The position numbers were made by a program, and so were the translations under genes. This document shows, in pieces, positions 1 through 7,693 of a stretch of 64,000 nucleotides of DNA; position 1 is the first letter of the stretch; the number at the start of each line of letters is the position of its first letter. The stretch spans positions 62,001-126,000 of the forward strand of contig NZ_WHUF01000011.1 of the NCBI RefSeq assembly GCF_009380165.1, read 5' to 3'. The notes below the pieces were generated by a model that did no database searches, was not told where the DNA came from, and saw only the letters and a program-made list of their open reading frames with translations. The stretch comes from Rugamonas rivuli (GTDB lineage Bacteria; Pseudomonadota; Gammaproteobacteria; Burkholderiales; Burkholderiaceae_D).

Positions 1-1
1 C

Positions 2-121
2 GAGATCGCCGAGATGTTCTCCGACGACGCCTTCCGCACCGCGCTGAGCACGGACGCGGACCCGAAATCGGTGCACTCGCGCATCGTCAACTGGATGCCC
101 AGCCTGCAAGCCGCCGGTTGA
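2..121 (+). CDS. ptsN: PTS IIA-like nitrogen-regulatory protein, C-terminal end only
   Basis: Only the last 39 codons are inside the window; they end at TGA 119-121. The visible tail starts EIAEMFSDDAFR and ends in a short HSRIVNW segment, which fits the C-terminal helices of EIIA-Ntr (PtsN). The phosphorylated His lies upstream, outside the window. hprK follows about 65 bases later on the same strand, as in many betaproteobacteria, which supports the call. EIIA-Ntr is the terminal phosphate acceptor of the nitrogen PTS and regulates potassium and nitrogen functions. The identification rests on a short tail plus context. Confidence 0.75.
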   Translation, partial: EIAEMFSDDAFRTALSTDADPKSVHSRIVNWMPSLQAAG

Positions 122-187
122 GATCGCCGGGGTCGTCAAACTATAGGTTAAACTAAGGTTTAGTTCATCCTCTTGCAAAGACGACCC

Positions 188-1123
188 ATGCTGCAAACTC
201 CGCTGACGATACAAAGGCTCTACGACGACAATCGCGAAAGTTTGCAGCTAGGCTGGTTCGCCGGCTTCCCCGGCGGCGAGCGCCTGATCTCCGGCGACGT
301 CGCCTCGGCCGCCGACCAGGTCGGCCACTTGAACACCATCCACCCGGGCCGCATCCAGGTCTTCGGGCACCAGGAAATCAATTACTACCAGCGCTTGAAA
401 TCGCTGACGCGCGCCCACGTCATCGGCGAGCTGATCGCCGGCGGGCCACCGGCGCTGATCATCGCGCAGGGACTGGAAACGCCGCCCGACATCCTCGCCA
501 TCTGCGACGAGAAAAACATTCCGCTGTTCTCCACGCCGCTGCCGGCCGCGCAGGTGATCGACTTCTTGCGCGTCTACCTGTCGAAGAAGCTGGCGCAGCG
601 CATCATCATGCACGGCGTGTTCATGGACGTGCTGGGCGTGGGCGTGCTGATCACCGGCGATTCCGGCTTGGGCAAGAGCGAGCTGGGGCTGGAACTGATT
701 TCGCGTTCGCACGGCCTGGTGGCCGATGACGCGGTGGAGTTCTCGCGCATCGCGCCGAACATGATCGAAGGCCGCTGCCCGGCGCTGCTGCAGAATCTGC
801 TGGAAGTGCGCGGGCTGGGCCTGCTGGACATCAAGGCCATCTTCGGCGAGACCGCGGTGCGCCGCAAGATGCGCCTGAAACTGATCGTGCACCTGGTGCG
901 GCGCGGCGCCGCCGACGAAGAAGTGGAACGCCTGCCGTTCCAGTTCCCGACCGAGGATGTGCTGGGCCTGCCGATCCGCAAGGTCGTGATCCCGGTGGCG
1001 GCCGGCCGCAACATCGCGGTGCTGCTGGAGGCCGCCGTGCGCAACACCATCTTGCAACTGCGCGGCATCGATACGCTGCAAGAGTTCATGGAGCGCCAGC
1101 GACAGGCGATGAGCGGCGACTAA
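188..1123 (+). CDS. hprK: HPr kinase/phosphorylase
   Basis: A 311-residue cytoplasmic enzyme that phosphorylates and dephosphorylates HPr/NPr on a Ser. The Walker A loop GDSGLGKSE lies near residues 157-165, and the family signature LLEVRGLGLLDI follows around residue 200. Length matches the family (about 310-320). I use the ATG at 188; an in-frame TTG at 173 would add five residues, and no strong ribosome site favours it. It follows ptsN directly. Its stop overlaps by four bases the stop of the convergent PepSY gene. The usual downstream partner rapZ lies 4.3 kb away, beyond an opposite-strand iron-uptake operon. Confidence 0.95.
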   Translation: MLQTPLTIQRLYDDNRESLQLGWFAGFPGGERLISGDVASAADQVGHLNTIHPGRIQVFGHQEINYYQRLKSLTRAHVIGELIAGGPPALIIAQGLETPPDILAICDEKNIPLFSTPLPAAQVIDFLRVYLSKKLAQRIIMHGVFMDVLGVGVLITGDSGLGKSELGLELISRSHGLVADDAVEFSRIAPNMIEGRCPALLQNLLEVRGLGLLDIKAIFGETAVRRKMRLKLIVHLVRRGAADEEVERLPFQFPTEDVLGLPIRKVVIPVAAGRNIAVLLEAAVRNTILQLRGIDTLQEFMERQRQAMSGD

Positions 1124-2730
1124 GTACAGCCTGGCTTGGCCCACACGCTGTCCGCCGGCCCATGCTGCGCGCGGCGCGCAGTCAAACGCGCCGCATACGC
1201 AAACAGCAATGCAAACACCAGCGCCGTCACATCGACGCCGATGGCGGCCATGCTGCCATGCGCCCACCATCCCAGCGACGGCAGCAGCAAAGCCATCAAC
1301 GAGGTCAACGGAATCGCCAACGCGCCCAGCGCGCACAAGGCCAGCAGGTGCACCGCCGCGCGCGATGCGCCGCGCCAGAACGCCCACGCCAGCGCCGCCA
1401 GGAACACGCAGTAATACACCGTCAGGTAAGCCGAGTTGATATTCTCCGCCGCCGCAAACAACCATTTGCCGGCGACGATGGCGAAGGCGACGCCGGCCAT
1501 CGATCCCAAGCACACGCCCACCGTGGCCGCCGCCATCACCCGCGTGGTGATCGACTGCTGCGGCACCGGACCATTGCGCAACTGGTTCTTGCGCCGCTTC
1601 TCCACCCACAGCAGATTGCCCGAGTAGAACAGGAACGCGCCGCTGGCCCCGAACAGGAAATACACCCAGCGCATCAAACTGCCGCCGTAGCTGCCGAAGT
1701 GCAGCGCGAACATCGGCGCCACCACATCGCTCCACGCATCGCCCTTGCTCGGCAACATGCTGGTGTCGATCACCTTGCCGGTGTAGGGATGGATCATCAC
1801 ATAGCCGGTCTCCGCGCCCCGCACAAGATAGCGCGGGCTGGCCACCGCCGCCCGTATCATCGGACGCGGCGTTTCCAGGCCCATGTACATCAGCTCCGCC
1901 ACCTCGAAACCGGGCGCCTCGCGCCGCACGGCCGCCACCAGCGCGCTGGCCGGCTGCAGGTCGCCGATGTGGTGCGGCGCCGCGTCGGCGGCGCGCCGCG
2001 CGAACATCGGCTGCTCGCCATAGACCACCTTGGCGATGCCGCCGTAGAATTGGTCGTGGAAGGCAAACACGATCACCGTCACGCTGATGACGATGTGGTA
2101 CGGCAGGCTGGCGATGCCGACGATGTTGTGCGCATCCAGCCAGAAGCGCTTGTGGTTCTTGCCCGGCCGCAGAGCGAAGAAATCCTTCACCAGCGTCGGC
2201 AGCAGCAGGATCACGCCCGAGACCAACGCCAGGAAATACATGATGCCGGCGATGCCCATCAGATAAGCGCCGATGTACTCGTCGCCCAGCCGTCCCGGGA
2301 TGCCGCCGGTCCGGTGCAGCATGTCGATCAGCTCCGCCAGCAACGACGGCACTTCCTCCTGCACCAGCAGCTTGCCGGACGGGTCCAGCGCAGCATGCCA
2401 GCGGGTGGCCGACACATCGATGCTGCGCTCGCCCTCGCCTTCGCTCCAGCTGACCGGCGCGGCGACGTTTTCATGCTGCTGCAAGTGCAGCGTGAACTCT
2501 TTCCGCGCCGCCGGCTTTTGCGCCAGCAGTTCGCGTACCAGCTGGTCGGTTTGCGCCACGGGCATGGCCGGAAGCGCGTGCGCCGGCGCGCTGATCCAGC
2601 GGTCCAGCGGCTGCTTGAACATGGTCAGCGCACCGCCGAAGAAACCAATGAACAACAGCATGCCGGCGCAGATGCCGACCCAGGTATGCAGCGACTGATA
2701 GACGCGCAATATATCGCTACGAATTTTCAT
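1120..2730 (-). CDS. PepSY-associated transmembrane protein of an iron-uptake operon
   Basis: A 536-residue inner-membrane protein. It opens with MKIRSDILRVYQ and a hydrophobic helix (residues about 16-38, GICAGMLLFIGFFGGAL), has a large soluble loop with PepSY-like segments, and further membrane helices around residues 150-170, 200-225, 340-360 and near the C-terminus. This is the layout of the PepSY_TM (iron-regulated membrane protein, PiuB-like) family, thought to assist reduction or handling of siderophore iron. The start at 2730 is chosen because it overlaps the upstream stop as ATGA; the frame stays open upstream but that sequence is unlike the family. It is the last gene of a four-gene operon with a TonB-dependent receptor. 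Confidence 0.85.
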   Translation of the reverse strand: MKIRSDILRVYQSLHTWVGICAGMLLFIGFFGGALTMFKQPLDRWISAPAHALPAMPVAQTDQLVRELLAQKPAARKEFTLHLQQHENVAAPVSWSEGEGERSIDVSATRWHAALDPSGKLLVQEEVPSLLAELIDMLHRTGGIPGRLGDEYIGAYLMGIAGIMYFLALVSGVILLLPTLVKDFFALRPGKNHKRFWLDAHNIVGIASLPYHIVISVTVIVFAFHDQFYGGIAKVVYGEQPMFARRAADAAPHHIGDLQPASALVAAVRREAPGFEVAELMYMGLETPRPMIRAAVASPRYLVRGAETGYVMIHPYTGKVIDTSMLPSKGDAWSDVVAPMFALHFGSYGGSLMRWVYFLFGASGAFLFYSGNLLWVEKRRKNQLRNGPVPQQSITTRVMAAATVGVCLGSMAGVAFAIVAGKWLFAAAENINSAYLTVYYCVFLAALAWAFWRGASRAAVHLLALCALGALAIPLTSLMALLLPSLGWWAHGSMAAIGVDVTALVFALLFAYAARLTARRAQHGPADSVWAKPGCT

Positions 2731-3023
2731 AACAGTCCTCGCGCATGAAACAGTGCGGCATACGCCACCGCATTGGCTGCCGACAGCCACAGCACCGCGC
2801 GCAAGCCGGTGCGGAACAGATAGACGAAGGCAAACACCGGCATCCAGAACACGGCGACGCTCCACATGACGGCCTGCGTCTTGTTCGGCGCGGCGATGCC
2901 GCCGGGGCCGTACCACGCCAGCAAACCCGCCAGCGCGAACGCCAGCGAGAAGCCGAGCACGGCGCCGGCAAAGGTCTTGCTCCACCAGTCGGGAGCGATC
3001 TTGTGGTGCGTCTTGTTATGCAT
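2727..3023 (-). CDS. Small membrane protein of iron-uptake operon (DUF3649-like)
   Basis: A 98-residue protein with about three hydrophobic segments (residues 18-42, 53-72, 76-95). Size, membrane layout and position between a DUF3325-like gene and a PepSY gene, downstream of a siderophore-type receptor, fit DUF3649 iron-uptake accessory proteins. Molecular function is unknown. It overlaps the upstream gene by eight bases and the downstream gene by four (ATGA), so translation of the three small membrane genes is probably coupled. The family assignment is from memory of typical operons and is not a profile match. Confidence 0.7.
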   Translation of the reverse strand: MHNKTHHKIAPDWWSKTFAGAVLGFSLAFALAGLLAWYGPGGIAAPNKTQAVMWSVAVFWMPVFAFVYLFRTGLRAVLWLSAANAVAYAALFHARGLL

Positions 3024-3279
3024 CGCGACGCTTCAACAGAGAAAGGAAAGGCAGCGTGCTGAAGGCCAGCATCTGCACCATCAGCCACGCGAACACGGCG
3101 GTCAGCGGGCTGTAGTAGTACAGGCCGCAGGCTAGCGCCAGCATCAGCAAGCCGGCGCCGGACGCCCTCGCCGGCCAGGCCGGCAGGGGCGCGCGCAGCC
3201 AGCCCTGGTGGCGGTGGCTCAGGTACAGCAGCACGCACGCCACCAGCGTCAACAACAACGCGACCAGGGGGATCAGCAT
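3016..3279 (-). CDS. Small membrane protein of iron-uptake operon (DUF3325-like)
   Basis: An 87-residue protein with three hydrophobic stretches (about residues 3-20, 44-58, 60-80) separated by a basic loop (SHRHQGWLRAPL). This is the pattern of DUF3325 proteins encoded next to ferric-siderophore receptors. It starts three bases after the receptor stop (3283) and overlaps the next gene, so it is co-transcribed with the receptor. Precise function is unknown; an accessory role in iron uptake is inferred from context alone. Confidence 0.7.
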   Translation of the reverse strand: MLIPLVALLLTLVACVLLYLSHRHQGWLRAPLPAWPARASGAGLLMLALACGLYYYSPLTAVFAWLMVQMLAFSTLPFLSLLKRRDA

Positions 3280-3282
3280 GGC

Positions 3283-5241
3283 TTAGAACGCATACGCTGC
3301 GCTAACGTAGTAGTTGCGGCCCAGCTCGAACGTCTGGAAGCTTTTGTTCTTCTGCTCCAGGTTCACGTCGGTCAGGTTCTTCACGCCGAAACGCAGCGTG
3401 ATGTTGCGGCCGGCCTTGGCCGATGCCGACACGTCGACGCGGGTGTAGGCCGGCAGCATGGCGGCGTCATAGGATTGCTCGCCGGTGTAGTGCGCCGCCA
3501 GCGCGCCCTGCAGCCACGCGGCCGCGTTCCAATTCAGGCTGACGCTGGCCATCTGGCGCGGACGGTTATCCAGCTTGGCTTCCTTGCCGGATTGATCGGT
3601 GTAGTTCGCGTTCAGGTGGGTGTAGTTGCCGCTGATCGACAGCGTCGGGTTGATGACGGCGTCGGCCTGCAACTCGATGCCGCTGGTCTTGGCCTTGGCG
3701 ACGTTGAGCCACTTGCGCGACGGTGGATTGGCGCTGTAGATCGAGTCGATCATTTCCTTCACATCATTCTTGAAGGCCGCCGCGCTGGCGTTCAGGCCCT
3801 TGCGGTGGAACTCGACACCGAACTCGTAGTTGATGCTGGTTTCAGGCTTCAGGTCTGGGTTGCCGTTCAGGTAGCAGCCGCCGCCGCAGCTGACGATGCT
3901 GTAGTCCTTGACCAGCTGATAGGCGTCCGGCGCCTTGAAGGCCTTGTTGACGCCGCCCTTGACGGTCCACTCCGGCGTCGCCTGGTAGACCAGGTAGGAC
4001 TTCGGCGTGAAGTGGTTGCCGAAGTCGGTGTGGTCTTCGCGGCCGGCCAGCGTCAGGCTCAGTTGCTTGGTCAGGGCGATTTCATCTTCCACGAACACTG
4101 CGGAGCGGTCGGTGGTCGACTGGCCGGTGGTCAGGTAGGACAGCGGATCCTTGACGACCTGGCGGCGCAGGTCGACGCCGGCGGTCACGGAGTGATTGCC
4201 GAACTCGGTGCTGCCGTAGACCTTGGCGGAGGTGTTCTTCTCCCGCAGCACGCGCTGCTGCGGCTTGTTGTAGCGGCTGTTGAAGTCGTCGATGCGGGTC
4301 TCTTCCTGGCTCAGGAAGGCGGTGGTACTGCCCCAACCCCACAGCGCCTTGTGCGTCACGCCGAAGGTGCTGCGCTTGATGGTCTGCGCGCGGAAGTCCT
4401 TGGCGGTGTAGTTCCATTGCGGGTTGTAGCTGTAGTAGAACATGCCCAGCGGACGCTCGTCCTTGTTGTAGCCGAAGTCGAAGTCCAGGCTCTGGGTTTC
4501 CGACAGCTTCCAGGTCAGCGTCGACACCAGGTTTTGCGCGCGCTTCTCTTCCAGGCGCGGCGGGCGGGTCGGGTCGGCAGCGCTGGTGCTGTACCAGGGC
4601 TTGCGGTCGTAGTCTTCGCCGGAAATCGACAGGCTGACGGCGTCGTCGATGGCGCCGGCCACCGAGGCGCCGAGGCGGTACTGGTCGCCCTGGTCGCCGC
4701 TGGCGATGGTGCGGTACTCGCCGGTGACGGCGCCGCTCCAGTCCCTGGTCGGGGTCTTGGTAATGATGTTGATGACGCCGCCGATGGCGTCCGAACCGTA
4801 CAGCGCCGCCATCGGGCCGCGCACGATTTCCACGCGCTTGATGCTGTTGAGCGGAATCGAGCTGAAGTCGAAGTCGCCGCCGCGCCACAGCGCGCCGGTG
4901 GAGGACAGGCGGCGGCCGTTGACCAGCATCAGCGTGTATTTGCCGGGCAGGCCGCGGATCTGGATCTCGTCGCGGCCGGTGCCGTCGCTCTGGTTGTTCA
5001 CGCCCACGGTTTCGCGCAGCAGGTCGGCCAGGCTGTTGACCGGCGACTTGGCGATATCGTCCGCCGTCAGCACGGTGGTGAAGGCCGGGGCCGACGCCAG
5101 ATTATGTTCGCGCAGGGTGGCGCTGACCACCACCGTCCCCGCATCCTGCGCATCCACGGCGCTGGCCGCCATCGCCGGACCAAAACCACATACGCCGGCT
5201 ATCGCGGCAACCATCGTTTTTTTTGTAAAAGACATTCCCAT
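3283..5241 (-). CDS. TonB-dependent siderophore-type outer-membrane receptor
   Basis: A 652-residue outer-membrane gated channel powered by TonB-ExbB-ExbD. A signal peptide (about residues 1-25, ending PAMAA) precedes a TonB-box-like GTVVVSAT near residue 34. The plug domain (about 50-160) has IQIRGLPGKYTLMLVNGRR and VEIVRGPMAALYGSDAIGG, typical of CirA/FepA-like receptors. The protein ends in an aromatic residue (YVSAAYAF), as barrels do. A second in-frame ATG two codons later (5235) has the better-spaced AGGG and may be the true start. A Fur-like box upstream (5268-5288) and accessory membrane genes downstream indicate ferric-siderophore uptake. The siderophore cannot be named. Confidence 0.93.
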   Translation of the reverse strand: MGMSFTKKTMVAAIAGVCGFGPAMAASAVDAQDAGTVVVSATLREHNLASAPAFTTVLTADDIAKSPVNSLADLLRETVGVNNQSDGTGRDEIQIRGLPGKYTLMLVNGRRLSSTGALWRGGDFDFSSIPLNSIKRVEIVRGPMAALYGSDAIGGVINIITKTPTRDWSGAVTGEYRTIASGDQGDQYRLGASVAGAIDDAVSLSISGEDYDRKPWYSTSAADPTRPPRLEEKRAQNLVSTLTWKLSETQSLDFDFGYNKDERPLGMFYYSYNPQWNYTAKDFRAQTIKRSTFGVTHKALWGWGSTTAFLSQEETRIDDFNSRYNKPQQRVLREKNTSAKVYGSTEFGNHSVTAGVDLRRQVVKDPLSYLTTGQSTTDRSAVFVEDEIALTKQLSLTLAGREDHTDFGNHFTPKSYLVYQATPEWTVKGGVNKAFKAPDAYQLVKDYSIVSCGGGCYLNGNPDLKPETSINYEFGVEFHRKGLNASAAAFKNDVKEMIDSIYSANPPSRKWLNVAKAKTSGIELQADAVINPTLSISGNYTHLNANYTDQSGKEAKLDNRPRQMASVSLNWNAAAWLQGALAAHYTGEQSYDAAMLPAYTRVDVSASAKAGRNITLRFGVKNLTDVNLEQKNKSFQTFELGRNYYVSAAYAF

Positions 5242-5267
5242 CCCTGCGTTCCGAAAAAAATGAATGC

Positions 5268-5288
5268 AAATGATAATTATTTACATTT
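5268..5288. promoter_or_regulatory. Putative Fur box upstream of the receptor operon
   Basis: The 21 bases AAATGATAATTATTTACATTT form an AT-rich near-palindrome closely matching the Fur consensus arrangement of GATAAT-like units. It lies 27-47 bases upstream of the receptor start and is also framed by a wider imperfect palindrome (TGCAAAT at 5265, ATTTGCA at 5291). Binding of Fur-Fe(II) would repress the receptor operon. rapZ diverges from the same 145-base gap, so it could also be affected. Confidence 0.75.
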
Positions 5289-5386
5289 AGATTTGCAAGG
5301 AATTTAGTATCTTTTTCGCATTATTGCCGGGACAAAAGATGGTCATTTTCGGCAAGCTTGGCCGGGCTGCGGTATCATCGGGGACT

Positions 5387-6250
5387 ATGCGCATCGTACT
5401 CATTACCGGTATTTCCGGCTCCGGCAAATCCGTCGCCCTGAACGTCCTGGAGGACACGGGGCACTATTGCGTCGACAATCTGCCGCCTGCCCTGCTCGCC
5501 AGCCTGGTGGACACCCTGGTGGCCGAAGGAATGGAAGCGCTGGCCGTGGCGGTCGATGCGCGCAGCGCCGCATCGCTGGCGACGCTGCCGGCCGACGTCG
5601 AGCGCCTGCGCCAGCAAGGGCACGACGTCAAGGTGATGTTCTTGACCTCGAACACACATTCGCTGGTGGCGCGGTTTTCGGAAACGCGGCGCAGCCATCC
5701 GCTGTCGCACGAATTGCGGCCGGGGCAGAACCCGGCGGCGCGGCGCACCCTGATCGAGTGCATATCGGAAGAGCGCGAACGGCTGTCGCCGATCGAGCAG
5801 CTGGGCCATGTGATCGACACCTCGGAGCTGAGCGCCAACAAGCTGCGGGCGTGGGTCAAGGATCTGGTGGCGATCGAGCGCGCGCCGCTGATCCTGTTCT
5901 TCGAATCGTTCGCCTTCAAGCTGGGCGTGCCGCTGGACGCGGACTTCGTGTTCGACGTGCGGGCGCTGCCCAATCCCTACTACGACCTGACCTTGCGTCC
6001 GCTGACCGGGCGCGACGCCCCGGTGATCGACTTCCTTAACGCCCAGCCGAGCGCGCTGGACCTGATGAACGACATCCGCGTCTTCATCGAAAAGTGGCTG
6101 CCGTCCTTCAAGACCGACAACCGCAGCTACCTGACGGTGGCGGTGGGCTGCACCGGCGGCCAGCACCGCTCGGTCTACATGGCAGAACAACTGGCGGCCT
6201 ACTTCCAAAAATCCGAACGCGTCATCCTGCGCCACCGCGAGCAGGCCTAA
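5387..6250 (+). CDS. rapZ: RNase adapter protein / nucleotide-binding protein RapZ
   Basis: A 287-residue protein with the P-loop GISGSGKS at about residues 8-15 and the family's C-terminal CTGGQHRSVYMAEQL segment. In enterobacteria RapZ guides RNase E to the sRNA GlmZ and so controls glucosamine-6-phosphate synthase; in other bacteria the role is less clear. I use the ATG at 5387 because MRIVLITGISG is the standard N-terminus; the frame is open 21 codons further upstream without family-like sequence. It is normally next to hprK, but here the iron-uptake operon separates them. Confidence 0.95.
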   Translation: MRIVLITGISGSGKSVALNVLEDTGHYCVDNLPPALLASLVDTLVAEGMEALAVAVDARSAASLATLPADVERLRQQGHDVKVMFLTSNTHSLVARFSETRRSHPLSHELRPGQNPAARRTLIECISEERERLSPIEQLGHVIDTSELSANKLRAWVKDLVAIERAPLILFFESFAFKLGVPLDADFVFDVRALPNPYYDLTLRPLTGRDAPVIDFLNAQPSALDLMNDIRVFIEKWLPSFKTDNRSYLTVAVGCTGGQHRSVYMAEQLAAYFQKSERVILRHREQA

Positions 6251-6312
6251 GCGATCTCGATATCCAAGCCGCGAAACGACTAACTCGTCAATGGAGGCGA
6301 GATCATGGCTGA
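6250..6312 (+). pseudogene. C-terminal remnant of a RelE/HigB-type toxin
   Basis: Between the rapZ stop and the next gene, a frame reads SDLDIQAAKRLTRQWRRDHG and stops at TGA 6310-6312, overlapping the ATG of the downstream antitoxin-like gene (6305) by eight bases. Tails of the form DxDIxxAKRLAxxW are typical of the addiction-module killer proteins that sit directly upstream of this antitoxin family with the same short overlap. The rest of the toxin is absent; upstream sequence is rapZ. I infer a deletion that left about 20 codons of the toxin fused against rapZ. The match is short, so confidence is moderate. Confidence 0.5.
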
Positions 6313-6553
6313 GAAATTTACATCCTACGATCCGGCGCAAGCACTCAATAGCCGTGAGGCCGTCGAAGTGTTTATGGCTGACGCTTTCGATACCGGCGAT
6401 GCAGCGCATATCGCCGCTGCGCTGGACCTCGTTGCCAAAGCAAGCGGACTGGCACGACTAACCGGCGAGCCATCGTTGAAAACGACGTTGGAACTGATGC
6501 ACGCTTTCGGGCTGAAACTCACGATTGCCGCCGTCCCTGCCAGCGTCTCATAA
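6305..6553 (+). CDS. Degenerate HigA-type addiction-module antidote protein, toxin lost
   Basis: An 82-residue protein with a good ribosome site (GGAGGCGA at 6293-6300). The N-terminal half (SREAVEVFMADAFDTGD..HIAAALDLVAKASG) and the C-terminal MHAFGLKLTI match the addiction-module antidote family (usually about 95-100 residues). The helix-turn-helix between them is shortened: where the family has a tGLSREsLYkaLS-type recognition helix, this protein goes straight from LARLTGE to PSLKTT, lacking roughly a dozen residues. It may therefore no longer bind DNA. Only a fragment of the toxin remains upstream. It could be a decaying gene or a minimal anti-addiction protein. Confidence 0.6.
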   Translation: MAEKFTSYDPAQALNSREAVEVFMADAFDTGDAAHIAAALDLVAKASGLARLTGEPSLKTTLELMHAFGLKLTIAAVPASVS

Positions 6554-6564
6554 CGCTGGCAGGG
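6535..6564. terminator. Perfect 12-bp hairpin across the antitoxin stop codon
   Basis: CCCTGCCAGCGT (6535-6546) and ACGCTGGCAGGG (6553-6564) are exact inverted repeats around a six-base loop containing the stop codon of the antitoxin-like gene. It lies between two convergent genes and could terminate both. There is no U-run on either side, so it is a poor classical intrinsic terminator. Confidence 0.5.
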
Positions 6565-6575
6565 CGCGCGTGCGC

Positions 6576-7661
6576 TCAGTCCAGGTGGCGCAGCGGGTGT
6601 GCGTAGTCCGGCCATACCGGCTGGAAGAAACGCTGCACCATCGCCTCGTCGACCGCGTCCAGCGACGACGGCTTCCATTGCGGCGCATTGTCCTTGTCGA
6701 TGACCAGCGCGCGCACGCCTTCGATCACTTCGCCATCCTCGAAATTGTGGCGCACCAGCGTGCGCTCCAGGCGCAGGCACTCGGCCACATCCAGCGCGGC
6801 GCCGCGCCGGACCAGCTCGTGCGTGACGCACATCATCAGCGGCGAACGGGTCGCCATCGCCTGCAGCGTCTTTTGTGCGAAGGCGCTGTCATCCGTCTTC
6901 AGCGAATCGACGATGGCGGCCACCGACGCGGCGCCAAAGTGGCGGTCGATGGCGGTGCGTTCGGCCGCCAGCCGGCTCTCGCCAACGGCCGCGCGGAACG
7001 GCGCGGCGAAGGCCGCAATGGCGTCCTTCAACTCCGCGCCCGGCGTCGACTCCAGCAGCGACGACAAGGCCGCCATGTCAGCGGCCGGCACGTAGTGGTC
7101 GGCCAGGCCGGCGTACAGCGCATCGGCCGCGCCGATGGTAACGCCGGTGACGCCCAGGTAGCTGCCCAGACAGCCCGGCGCGCGCGACAGGAAATAGCTG
7201 CCGCCCACATCCGGGAACAGGCCGATATTCACTTCCGGCATCGCCATCTTGGTGCGCTCGGTGACGATGCGCACGCGGCAGTCGGGACCGCCCTGCGCCA
7301 CGCCCATGCCGCCGCCCATGACCACGCCGTCCATCAGCGCGATATACGGCTTGGGATAGAAATGGATCAGATGGTTGAGCGCATATTCCTCAGTGAAGAA
7401 ATCCTCGACCAGCGCGCTGCCGCCCTGCGGCGTGGCGCGGCCGTTATCATAGAAGAAGCGGATATCGCCGCCGGCGCAGAAAGCCTTCTCGCTGCTGCTG
7501 CGGATGACGACGGCGGCCACGCCGCTGTCGTCGCGCCATGCCATCAGCGCCTGCGTGATATCGCGCACCATCGCCAGCGACAAAGAGTTCAAGGCCTTGG
7601 GCCGGTCCAGTGTGATGAAGCCGGTTCCGTTGCTGACGCTGGTGTGGACGTATTCGCTCAT
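6576..7661 (-). CDS. Enoyl-CoA hydratase/isomerase-family protein, probable 3-hydroxyisobutyryl-CoA hydrolase
   Basis: A 361-residue crotonase-fold enzyme. The substrate/oxyanion segments EKAFCAGGDIRF (about residues 58-69) and GVVMGGGMGVAQGG (about 112-125) are clear. MPEVNIGLFPDVGG follows, the motif that marks the HIBCH subgroup, as does the length (about 350 against 260 for plain enoyl-CoA hydratases). The likely reaction is hydrolysis of 3-hydroxyisobutyryl-CoA in valine breakdown. No other valine-pathway gene is nearby, so the gene stands alone between the toxin-antitoxin relic and the alginate unit. A related acyl-CoA specificity cannot be excluded. Confidence 0.85.
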   Translation of the reverse strand: MSEYVHTSVSNGTGFITLDRPKALNSLSLAMVRDITQALMAWRDDSGVAAVVIRSSSEKAFCAGGDIRFFYDNGRATPQGGSALVEDFFTEEYALNHLIHFYPKPYIALMDGVVMGGGMGVAQGGPDCRVRIVTERTKMAMPEVNIGLFPDVGGSYFLSRAPGCLGSYLGVTGVTIGAADALYAGLADHYVPAADMAALSSLLESTPGAELKDAIAAFAAPFRAAVGESRLAAERTAIDRHFGAASVAAIVDSLKTDDSAFAQKTLQAMATRSPLMMCVTHELVRRGAALDVAECLRLERTLVRHNFEDGEVIEGVRALVIDKDNAPQWKPSSLDAVDEAMVQRFFQPVWPDYAHPLRHLD

Positions 7662-7693
7662 GAGGTGCTTGGGTTCGTTGAGAAAACCCTATT

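Noticed and set aside
3208..5307. A + strand frame of 699 codons
   Set aside because: Opposite the siderophore-type receptor; low-complexity translation.
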